This document shows positions 54,691 to 64,000 of a stretch of 64,000 bases of DNA, one piece after another. The DNA lies in NCBI GenBank assembly GCA_036346405.1, contig CM070567.1, forward strand, positions 46,301,633 to 46,365,632. The letters run 5' to 3'. The DNA comes from Phyllostachys edulis (lineage: Eukaryota > Streptophyta > Magnoliopsida > Poales > Poaceae). Under the pieces are notes generated by a model that saw only the letters and a program-made list of their open reading frames with translations, searched no databases and was not told the DNA's origin. The number at the start of each line of letters is the position of its first letter. The stretch's first letter is position 1. The position numbers and the translations under genes are program-made.

Positions 54691-55058
54691 GAGCATGTAC
54701 AACAATTTGTCTCTTAGGTTGTCTCTAAAGCCTCCAACTCATTTACAGACAACCTTAGAGACAACATCTTCAACAAGCTATCTATAAAATCATTTATTTT
54801 CAATATAACTTCTCTCCTTACACACTCATAATTTACGATGATTTACGTGCCCAACTTATTTCTTATATAAGAGGTGACATATTCTCTCTCTACCCTTACA
54901 AAATCTAGTAGTATAGCTTAATTTATCCACATATATATGAATGTAACATTAAAATGTTCTGAATAGATATCGTGTACCAAGGAACCCATTCACCTGCACT
55001 TCTGTACTAGCGCGTGAATCTTCCTCGACGGGCTGCAGCTCATGAAGTTTTTTGCAAT
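54691..55058. other. truncated relative of the neighbouring MITE plus AT-rich DNA
   Basis: Begins GAGCATGTACAACAATTTGT, and contains TTAGAGACAACATCTTCAAC and TCTCTCTCTACC blocks like those of the preceding Tourist element, but without a clear right terminus. Confidence 0.45.
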
Positions 55059-55536
55059 AAGTTTATATAGCATCCCGAGCTTTGCTCGAAAGTCCGTTAC
55101 ACCTTAAACTATGAAACTAGACGTTTGATCTCTAAAATTTGCAATCAAATTCAAATAACACCCTGACTCAATTTTGCTGGGTGGTATTACCCGTGTGACA
55201 CGATAAGATTAGGTGAATGACAGGTGATGCCAACAGGCGCTTCTCCCCCAAATCAAAACAGAGAGAAAAGAAGCTATAGGGGTGGCGGCCATGGAAGCGC
55301 GGCTAGGAGGTCAGCAGGGGAGAAGCCCCTATAGACCCCACCTTGGACAGTATATATGTTATCCTACATGGCAAAACTGCTCTCTCATCTTGTTAGGCCA
55401 CAATACTACCATACAAAACCAGATCAGGATGTTATTTGAACTGGATTGCAAAGTTCAGGAGATCAAATATCTAGTTTTATAGTTTGATATGTTGAACAGA
55501 CTTTCAAACAAAATTCGGGGTATTATATAGACTTTT
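55059..55536. mobile_element. MITE with ~115-bp TIRs
   Basis: The left arm (AAGTTTATATAGCATCCCG, then ACTAGACGTTTGATCTC) is the inverse of the right arm (GAGATCAAATATCTAGT, then CGGGGTATTATATAGACTT). The centre contains a GC-rich segment with AGGGGAGAAGCCCCT. 478 bp. TSD not resolved. Such long-TIR non-autonomous elements are often Mutator-type, but that is inference. Confidence 0.65.
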
Positions 55537-55537
55537 T

Positions 55538-56388
55538 CCTCTTTTTTTTGTTTGAGTCTGCCACTCTTGAGATCGTGAAAGGTCACCTTATCCTGCGCCT
55601 TTGTTTCTTTCTTTTTTCTTCTTTTCACAGCATCCTTGCATTTGCATCTACGCATTTGGTTTATGGCTCCCGTCGAGTCATTCAACCCCTGGCTTTGGTT
55701 GCGCCTTGTGGGTAATTTTCTTTGGCCTTTTTGTGATGGACCGATGTGATTATGAACATACAAGGAGACCATGAGCTTTTGGGAGGCCAATGCGTACGGA
55801 TGTGTTTGTTCTACATGCGTGTTGGAAGTATCCAGTTTTGGACTTGAATACATACATATCCATGTTCAGTAAGAGGCGCGCGCTTGTAAACATATAGATA
55901 GATATGCGGCCATTGCCGTTTCATATTATTCCTCGTGTTCTTGGAGTGTCCATGCGAAAAAATATTTGCATAAAACCTCCACCGGTATAATCTGTTTCCA
56001 CAAAAAAAATTTACGGTGTAAATTTTTCTCTTTTTTACTCCGATTAACATGGTATTTCTAGTATTTGAGAACGAATATGATGACTTCTTTTTCTATCGCT
56101 TTAATAATAGAAATAGATAGATAGATTGCTTATAGCGTTGCCTTGAAAAAACCAACTAGCCATAAGTTCCTAGAATTGGCGACTACTATTTTGTTACAAC
56201 GCATATATATAGTTATATCTCAAAATAAAAGAGTATTCATGGTACAATTCTAATAACTCTAACTAAAAATAGCATTGCATTTATTATACAATTTTAAAAC
56301 TATATTTGATAAATCGGCATCATTATCATCGGAGTCCACCATGTAAGCGACGTAACAATTTCTGTTTTTTATTATGATTAATATGGGA
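55538..56388. other. intergenic DNA, no gene supported
   Basis: T-rich run at 55540, then mixed sequence. A minus-strand frame of 132 codons (55853-55455) runs into the MITE and has no motif. Ends with the TSD of the next MITE. Confidence 0.35.
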
Positions 56389-56396
56389 ATTCCTAC

Positions 56397-56646
56397 TAGA
56401 GGTGTTCAAACGCCAGGCCAGGCTGGGCTTCAAGCCCGGCCCGGTCCGGCTCGAAAATCAGTTTTTTGATTTAAAAACATTATTTTAATCATTTTTGGAA
56501 TAAAAAATAATATTTAATTTATTTCAAGAATTAAATAAATAGTTTTTTATTTTTTAATCTTATTTCTCGGGCTTTGGAAAACGAGTCCCAAACTGGCAAA
56601 ATGGCTCGGGCTCAAAATTTGGCCGGGCCGGCCATGAACACCTCTA
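56397..56646. mobile_element. hAT-like MITE with exact 8-bp TSD
   Basis: TAGAGGTGTTCAAACGCC at the left and GGCCATGAACACCTCTA at the right. TSD ATTCCTAC at 56389-56396 and 56647-56654. The GC-rich ends (GGCCCGGTCCGG) flank an AT-rich core. 250 bp. Confidence 0.88.
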
Positions 56647-56721
56647 ATTCCTACCAGTGTAATATGCTTAGTACCAAAGAGAGAGAGAAAAAGATCATTA
56701 CATGAACCATGAGTGCTATAA

Positions 56722-57042
56722 GAGCATCGATAATAGTCCATGTCATTTGTTACTAAGGGATGAGCACATCAATTTAGGTTATGTGGAGGAGAGAAGGTGA
56801 GTTTGTTTCTAGATGAAGAAACAAGCAAGTTGTTGATACCAAGACACAATAAACAACAAAAACTCTGTTAGAGACTTGCTTGTTACCTAAAAACTCGTTT
56901 TGTGGGTTATACACACTTGTAGCAATTAAAATATTAGATAAGCTTAAGAAACAATTCATTGGAAGGCTTGTTTCTTTTTATTAGTTTGAGTATTCTCTCT
57001 TCACTTAGTAACAAGCTAAAAAACAAACTATTATAGATGCTC
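56722..57042. mobile_element. Tourist-like MITE
   Basis: GAGCATCGATAATAGT at the left and ACTATTATAGATGCTC at the right. TSD TAA at 56719-56721 and 57043-57045. 321 bp, non-coding. Confidence 0.85.
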
Positions 57043-57045
57043 TAA

Positions 57046-57524
57046 ACAAAGTCAGACCAACAATGGTTAGTTGATGGAAAGCTGTTAGCTCTTCTGTAGC
57101 TTTCATGGCGAGCTTATCCATGATCGTCAACAGCTGATAATCAATGAAAACCTATCAAAACTGTATAGGAATATCGATCGTCAGGGCCGTCAGAGACGTT
57201 GATATATATAGCATTAGCTGAATCCTGCAGTCGTGGTGGGTAACCCCAATTCCAAACTAGATAACGTTTTAGCAATAGTTAGTTTTTGTCTGTAAATATT
57301 GGTCTCTTTGGTTTTTAATTGAGATGATATTTTCCACCAAATACCCCTACTAGTTACTTACCAGTTGTTTTTTTAAAGGAATTATTCCTTCCTGGATATG
57401 TGTTAAATGACATCTAAATGAGGCCAGAGGTAGTTTCTGCTTAAAGCAATGCTGCCTTGGTAAACAGCTAGCCATAAGAGGTCAGAGGCCATATCTATAC
57501 GTCAGCGCATAGCAAGTACTCGAT
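57046..57524. other. intergenic DNA, no gene seen
   Basis: No open frame or repeat of note except CAGCTGATAATCAATG-like sequence. Confidence 0.4.
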
Positions 57525-57750
57525 CACTTACAAAAGAGTGACGTTTTGGATATTGATATGGTTTTCAAAACGCAACTTTGATAACTAATTTCTATTATAA
57601 TACAATTATAAAACCTAATGAAATTATTTTTTGAAACAAATCTACTCACGTTATTTTCATGTGTCCAAACCAAATATGTATAAAGATATCTATAGCTAAA
57701 TATTATAAAGTTTGATTGCATATATTCCAAATCGTCACTCTTTTGTGACT
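57525..57750. mobile_element. MITE related to the Stowaway-like copy at 45746
   Basis: CACTTACAAAAGAGTGACG at the left and CGTCACTCTTTTGTGAC at the right. Its reverse complement aligns with the interior of 45746-45981 (ATCAAAGTTG, then ATATCCAAAACG). 226 bp. Confidence 0.7.
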
Positions 57751-57973
57751 TAATTAAGGACACAGGAAATTGCAATTTTGGAAGAAAGGAAGAATGAAAG
57801 AAAGAAGAGATGGATCTATAGCTCTAGCCAGTACAATTTCATTGTCGTTATCTCATCTACATATACCTATGGATCACTTTTTATTATTAGTACACAGAGC
57901 AGTGATGCTATAGCTTAGCATGCGCGGTCGCCGCCGCTGCTTAATTAGCTGAGTGCTGCTGGCTAGCTTGGTA

Positions 57974-58343
57974 GAACTTTTTTTATTAATTAACCTTTTT
58001 TTAATTTTATTTTAAAGTTAATTTTCGGCGCACTTTATTTCCAATTCTGACTTCTGTGATCACGCCACAGATGGTGATGTGATAAAACAACACTGTCACG
58101 CGTCAGAATAAGTCTCCAAAATAGCATATTTTGTCACGCCACTGGTTGTGGCGTGACCAAATAATACTGTCATGCCACTTCCAGTGGCATGATAAGAGTT
58201 TGATTAGAAATGGGCTGGCGTGGGTGTTGTTTTGTCACGTTACGAGTAGTGGTGTGATAAAAAAGGTCAGAATTAGAAATAAAACGTACCGAAGGTTAAC
58301 TTTAAAATAAAATTCAAAAAAGATTAATTAATAAAAAAAATTC
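57974..58343. mobile_element. Mutator-type MITE with exact 9-bp TSD
   Basis: TIRs of about 95 bp. The left begins GAACTTTTTTTATTAATTAA and the right ends TTAATTAATAAAAAAAATTC. TSD AGCTTGGTA at 57965-57973 and 58344-58352. The centre has further palindromes (GTCACGCCAC, then GTGGCGTGAC). 370 bp, non-coding. Confidence 0.9.
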
Positions 58344-58352
58344 AGCTTGGTA

Positions 58353-58669
58353 ATCCAGCTCCATCAGGTTGGATGCATGTAGCCCTCAGCTACATGCACG
58401 CTTCATTCATTCCAACATGTACAACGATGTGTCGACCTGAGCCGAGCGTGACATCGATAACCTACTCCATTAATCCCCGTACATGTTCCATCGATCACAG
58501 CATTCGTGACGTGGAAATTGACATGTGTAAACGACGTGGAGGTACGTACGCAAAATAAGCGACCGAAAACACTTTGTTTTCGTTCTTTCGTTGTCGATTC
58601 AATTACTGTGAGTCTGTAATGCTTTACCCCCCAATTGGTTCAAGCATTATAAATTAAATTTCTTCGTTC
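58353..58669. other. intergenic DNA
   Basis: A 61-codon plus-strand frame (58373-58558) without motif. GCATGTAGC...GCTACATGC at 58376-58400 is a short hairpin. Confidence 0.35.
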
Positions 58670-59356
58670 TCGGTGTATTATATACCTCTCAGGAGCGGTA
58701 CACATACACTTTCACAAACCATATCAAACTGTACACACGTTATCATGATATTGCAATATAAAAATATATCAAGTACGCAACGAAAACAGTAAACAAACTG
58801 AAATAAAATAATAAATTAACCGTCCATGAAGTCTCGATGGTTTGCCATAACCCGCAGAGCAACCGACTAGGGTTCAAACCTTAGCAATCGACGTTCCTGC
58901 GCAAACTTTCTTACCCGATTCGATCTCAACACCTGCTGTCCAGATTACGAAACAAAAGCAAACAGTGAGTATACGAATATACTTCGCAAGACTTTACCAA
59001 GCCTATATATAGCTACATACAAGCTCTACTCAATGGAAAAGGCTATAAGGTTCATTTTCAGCGCAAAGTAATATTTCAATTTGAATATCATATAGGAGAT
59101 TTAAATTGCAAGTGAGAAAACATTTTTAATACTTTAAATAACAACGAGTAAATAACATTAAACAATAACTAAACATCTAAACATCAACAATGACTGCCCC
59201 TACAGCACACAACAATAGCATGAGAAACCCTTCTCAATACCACTAATCAAGTTTTAAGTTCAAATTCCAAAATGTTGAGTCTAACTCTCGAAAGACCTCT
59301 CCAAGCGTGTCCATAACCAAGGATGTGGCTATTCAAATAGTTTAAACCCTGCAAGG
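58670..59356 (-). mobile_element. reverse-oriented LTR of a related gypsy family, left part
   Basis: Read on the minus strand, blocks parallel the plus-strand order of the 3-kb solo LTRs: a GTGTACAAACTCTGC-like stretch, GGTTTAAACTATTTGAATAG, then CTTGCGAAGTATATTCGTAT and CGGTTGCTCTGCGGGTTATG. The 8634 copy has GTGTAAACTATTCGAATAG, CTTGCGAGTACGGTTGTGTA and CGGTTGCCTATGGCG at matching places. So this is a diverged relative. Its other part follows the insertion at 62686. The outer boundary near 58670 is a guess. Confidence 0.55.
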
Positions 59357-59361
59357 GTGTA

Positions 59362-62300
59362 TGTAACATCCCAATTTTTAGAGCTTTAAAAATCATTTAA
59401 ATAGTTGGTAGAGAGAAAATTCACCATTTGGATTTATTTGAATTTAGTTCAAAAGCTTTAACTTGGACTTTAGTAACAAAACAATTTAATATGAATAATT
59501 CCAACATGAACAATAGTCAAAACTATTTTATTTGGATTCTATTAGCTTGGATATATTTTCTGGAATTTTCTAGAATTTTTCCAAGTTCATTTGCTATTTT
59601 CCATTGCTTATTTGAATTTCTGCTATTTTCTAAAAAGGAAAAACCTATTTTAAATCTCCAAACAGTCGTTGGGCTAAATCTCTCCGGCCCAGCACTGTTC
59701 ATCTCGGCCCAATCATTCGTAGCCGTCCGATCTGAGTTGGACGGCGATCTCGCTTGCCATCCTCCTCGCCTCGCCTCTGCCAGTGGGCCGCCTCCCCGTC
59801 TCGCTGCCAAGCGGGCCCGCTACAGGGTCGTCGCCTTCGTCGCCTTCGTCTCCGCGCGTTCGTCGCGAGCAACCGCCATGAGCGGTCAACGCCGAGCTTC
59901 ACAGCGGACGCCTCCAACCGCCCCGCGTCCTCCGCACGTGCGCCACGACGCCCACGACCACCCCGCCACACCCCACGACCTCGTCCTCGCGCCGTTCGCC
60001 CGCCACGGCCGCAAATGCCGCCACGACCTCCACGTCGCCACGCCACCCGGTGCTGCCGACCTCTATAAAAGCCACCCCGAGGATCGCTGCGGCCCTTTCC
60101 TTAACCCTCGCTCAATTCCACCCGAGAACCTCCGCGACGCCGCCAATTCGAGCTCTAGGGCTTTCGCCGCCGGTGGGATTTCTTGATTACTGCCGTCGCC
60201 GCCCGCCGTCGTCGTGGAGCACCCCCGCCGTGTTCGCCGTCACTGACCTACCTCCGGAGCCACCCATTTCGTCGAGCCTCACCGGGCCCGCCGACAAAAC
60301 CCGAAGCCGCCGCGCCGACCTCGCCACCGCCACCACCGCCCACCTCAACCACCCGGAGGTACCTCATCGTGTTCGCAATAGCGTCGGCTACGCCGTACCA
60401 CCCACCGCCGCCGGCGAGCATCAGTAGCCCGGTGACCATCGAATCGATCTTGCCGTCGTTGTCGTCCTCGCCGACGTGGGCGCCACGTCACCGCCACCTA
60501 ACCCTCCGTGCGTGCGTGTCGCCCACGCGTCGCGTCGCGCCGCCACGCAGCAAGCACGCCACGCCAAAGACTGTTTCAAATCGATGGCTCGGTGGACTTG
60601 GTCCATCAGGTAAAATCACCGACATGTGGGTCCCACGTGTCGATTAATTCTTTAATTCATTTATTTTCCGGAAAATCCTTCGCTGACGTCACCTTGCGCA
60701 ATAATTAGAATTTCCTTTAGAAAAATAATTTAGGAAATTGTTAAATAATGATTTAGGTTTAAATTTGTAAAATTCATAACTTTTGCATCCAAACTCCAAA
60801 TTGGGTGTTTCAAATTTCTAAATTCATATAGAATTAAGATCTAGCTAATCAAATCAAAATTATTTAAATTTGACTTTTGTTTAAATTTAGAAATTCATTT
60901 AAAATTCAAGAGATAGGTTAAAACTTGTAAAATTCATACCTTTTGAATCCCAAATCCAAATTGGATGATTTAAATTGCTAAAGTCTTAGAAAATTATTGT
61001 CTAATTAAATAACATATAATTATGTAATTTGGAGTTCAGTTTAGTTTTAGAATTTAGAATTTATTTAATTTCCAAATTTAGGTTAAAATTTGTAAAATTC
61101 ATAATAATTGAATCCTAACTCCAAATCCATCCATTCAAATTTCTAAATTCGTCTAAAATCCAGATCTATCTATTGGAGATTTTTAATTATTTTATTGGAG
61201 TTATTTGCTTCTGGTTTTATTTAGTTTTGTTTGTTTGTGTCGTTTGCGAGTAGACTTCGACGCTGCTGGAAGAGTTGAAGAAGAAGGACCTTTCCAAGAC
61301 CAAGATCAATTCCTAGATCCTTTTCAAGGCAAGCTATGCCCTTGACCATTTTGCTTCCCAGTTTTATAAAAGCATTTTAATTCAAATTACTGCATCTTAA
61401 TTCAAGTATTTATTTAAAAGCTTTTGGGTGCAGTAGTTAATTCCAAATTGATATGCCTCCCTTGTGTAATTGTTAAGCCTTGATTCCTTGTCACCCTAGT
61501 TGATAATTAGTTGGTAAATATTGTAGCACCAACGTGGGTTGGTTAGTTACGTATTAGATTGCTTAGCCATGCCACGACTCACTTGTCATGTATATTCTTT
61601 GTTATAAATTGACTAAGTGAATATGAAACTATGTGAACAAACTGTGTGTACTATGTGTCTTTGTGGCATATGTTGCACTTAAATCAACCGGTGGTAAAAG
61701 ATTTTGGGTGAGGCAAGGGGTGGATACTGTGAAAGGAGTGGACTGTGGGATGTGTGAATATTAAAAATCTGTGTGTCTATGTGGTTTAGTTAGTGGAAGT
61801 CTTGCCTTGGTCAATTAAGGACCTCACCATGTGCTCTATTGAACTGAGCTTCTGTCACGACCACATGCCTGTTTTAGACGGGCCTAGCATAGTAGGATAA
61901 GGTATCTCAAATGCTTTGTTATGATTAGTGTTAGCTACACTAATTGTATCTTGTGGGTAAAGTGTACAAACTCTGCAGAGTGTAACTTAATCTATTCGAA
62001 TAGCGCGTCATGATCATGGACAATGCTCGGGATTTGACACTAGGGGTAGATCTTCATAAAATTGTGTGGGAAGGAGCTATGTGATTAAATCATCTAGCTA
62101 TGTGAATAACCCGTTAGGGTCAGTGTGTGTGTGTCTTTGTGAAATAACTTGTTAAAATTATTATTGTCTATTTGTTTTACCCGACTTTAATCTATTAATT
62201 GTATTCAATTGCAAAAGTGGCATTTATGCAAAAGAGCCACGAAATGCCTTCCTTTGTAAAAAGCCAAGATATATATATTTTGCATCTCGTGGTGTGGCTT

Positions 62301-62680
62301 GCGAGTACGGTGTGTACTCACGCTTGTTTTGACGAATCAAGCGAGGAGGAGCCTTCACCAAAGATTCGAGGACGAGTACATCGAAGGTGCCCGATCGTGA
62401 GGTCTTGATCGATCGGTTGCTCGTGGCGAACCGATGGGGTGCCACTACCGCTTATGTTTCACGCTGCCGTTTATTTCCTATGTTAGCCCTGCGTGGCTCA
62501 ATAGTTGTAAACTCGACCTTAAGGTCAAAACCATTATTTGTTAATCAAAGTTAATCGTTTATGTTATTATCCGCTTGTATGGATCGATTGCCATCTTTGT
62601 TGACACCGTGTGCACTAGCATGATCCTGGGCTAGTGCATTAAACACAGAGGGTCCCGAACCGTAATTTTGGGTCCCGACA
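59362..62680 (+). mobile_element. solo LTR, second member of the 3-kb gypsy family
   Basis: TGTAACATCCC to GGTCCCGACA, perfect TSD GTGTA (59357-59361 and 62681-62685), 3,319 bp. Same layout as 8634-11643, including the TATA box (60064-60071) and the final GGTCTTGATC block. About 300 bp longer because of an internal repeat (60756-61160). Open frames at 59428-60708 are LTR leader sequence, not genes. Confidence 0.93.
60756..61160. repeat. triplicated AT-rich unit inside the solo LTR
   Basis: Three copies of a 159-166-bp unit start at about 60756, 60915 and 61081 with AGGTTAAAA(C/T)TTGTAAAATTCATA and continue TTGAATCC(T/C)AA(C/A)TCCAAAT. The 8634 LTR has one copy (from about 10065). This accounts for most of the length difference. 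Confidence 0.85.
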
Positions 62681-62685
62681 GTGTA

Positions 62686-64000
62686 CAACTTTACCCACGT
62701 ATCAGACCGCCTTTTTGCCAAGTTATGGAGCACACTTCCTTAGGTATGCTGACAAGGCTAAGTCCTATGAGATGCTTTCCAATGGAATGAGTTAATTAAG
62801 GGTCACACGTATAGGGGTTAACCCTCTGTGAACCGCCCATCCTGGGCTCCTACAAAGGACCTATACGTTGTGTCAGAGACATTGACCCAGTTGTAGCAAC
62901 TGCCAATGCTCCTCGGGTGAGGGAACCTACCCGGAACCCACCTCGCACATGCCCGACAACAACATAACACATTTCTTTTATTCTCCTACACCTACAACCA
63001 GCGATTCATTAATTAACACTCCCCAGAGTACTAAGTCAAGAGGGGTTCCCAATACCCTCATGTGGTTGCACGCAATAATGCTTAGTTCAGTGTAACAAGA
63101 TGTTCGGTCCTTGTTGACTCAGGCACCAAGCACACACCCAACAGCACACCAACATACCAATGTGCCCAAGTATAAAATATTTTATTTTCATTTTTAGTTT
63201 TCCAAATAGCACAAGGTGCTGGTTATAACATAATAAAAATGATTTGTGTGATCAAGGTCATCGACAAGTCGATAACCACCCAATCTACCGAAAACTAAGC
63301 ATTGCTAAGAATGACACCGAATAAACATAAATAGACCATATAACATCCACCGGGCTCTAATTCACGAGTGGGATTATTAACATAGGCTAGTGGCAAGGGA
63401 TGAACAATTTTAGGGAATTCATGCAACAGGATTAACTACCTCTAATTGCAAACATAATTGACAATTAAAGCATGCATACATACAGTTGCAAAACAAGATA
63501 ATAATATTTGAAAGTAATAGGATCAACATGCATCAACGGAATGGGTGCTTGCCTTTGTTTGCTGGAACTCTGGACATCCTCGCGAACTTCTCAATTGCAC
63601 TCCGAATCATCATCATCTAACGGTAAGAACTAACAAAGCAAAAATATCGAATAAACACCGGAATTCCAAAAGGTCTTCAAAAATTATGAAATTAATTCAA
63701 AAGGTAGAGAATGATTTTAGATGCATTTAGGTGAAAATTTTAGTTTAATTGGAGTTCATATGAGTTTCTTACGAATTTTCAAAGTTTAACCAATTTCATG
63801 TTGTAAACAATTTATTTTGGATTTTCAACTGTGAGCATGATCTTAAGGTTTTAAGCTAGGTGCAAACTAATGATTTTTAAGCTTTAATTGCTCTACCAAA
63901 ATGTAATATCCATCTTAATTACCTAATGCTACTGCTGACCACTAAATCTTACTGTTATTAAGCCCATTGTCAGACAACAAAGTTGTTTTTAGTTAATCTC
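62686..64000 (-). mobile_element. reverse-oriented LTR of a related gypsy family, right part, leaves the window
   Basis: Continues the reverse LTR interrupted at 59361. On the minus strand, near 62950 down to 62700, it has GGTAGGTTCCCTCACCC, CTATACGTGTGACCC and related blocks. At 63700-63800 it has AATTCGTAAGAAACTCATATG-type AT-rich sequence like the TTGTAAAATTCATA units of the solo LTRs. No coding region. The element extends past 64000. Confidence 0.5.

Noticed and set aside
59428..60708. 252-codon and other plus-strand frames
   Set aside because: Same reason: solo-LTR leader with no shared protein with the 8634 copy.

Overview
This window looks like heterochromatic, gene-poor nuclear DNA of a grass, most likely rice (Oryza). 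The evidence is nested plant LTR retrotransposons, Tourist, Stowaway, hAT and Mutator-type MITEs, and small GC-rich grass-style genes. The species call is inference. No bacterial genes, CRISPR array, tRNA or rRNA gene was seen.

Positions 1511-41067 are one nested stack that can be resolved by target-site duplications (TSDs). A 260-bp hAT-like MITE (1511-1531 plus 40829-41067, near-perfect 8-bp TSD) was hit by a Tat-lineage Ty3/gypsy element (1532-40823, 833-bp LTRs, TSD CGGCT). That element was hit twice. A 3,010-bp solo LTR (8634-11643, TSD TCTGT) cuts its integrase between zinc finger and catalytic core. A Copia element with 2-kb LTRs (12804-36270, TSD GTTTA, Sirevirus-like) sits just after its pol. 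The Copia element contains a second, minus-strand Tat-type gypsy element (20847-32974, TSD TGAAA). All gag-pol genes are broken by stops and frameshifts, so none looks autonomous.

The most interesting biology is that both Tat elements share one layout: gag-pol from the 5' LTR, and an opposite-strand gene starting just inside the 3' LTR, converging on a repeat-filled spacer. In the outer element the antisense gene (39536 down to 36952) is a multi-exon coiled-coil gene. Three of its introns can be checked by hand as canonical and in frame. In the inner element the antisense gene (21868-24337) has its own TATA box and resembles the 'putative gypsy-type transposon' family. Its spacer holds 20 hairpin-forming ~74-bp repeats with three-unit higher-order periodicity, plus 7 copies of a ~62-bp repeat.

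Positions 41068-64000 are AT-rich flank. They contain one intact-looking host gene (43957-44592, minus, DUF688-like), a Pack-MULE-like element carrying a rearranged cold-shock-domain gene, and a RING-CH E3 ligase exon fragment. There is also an unidentified single-exon ORF (48636-50783) split in frame by a 1,609-bp solo Copia LTR (TSD GCGGG). At least seven MITEs are present, several with exact TSDs. A second, longer member of the 3-kb solo LTR family (59362-62680, TSD GTGTA) is inserted into what looks like a reverse-oriented LTR of a related family.
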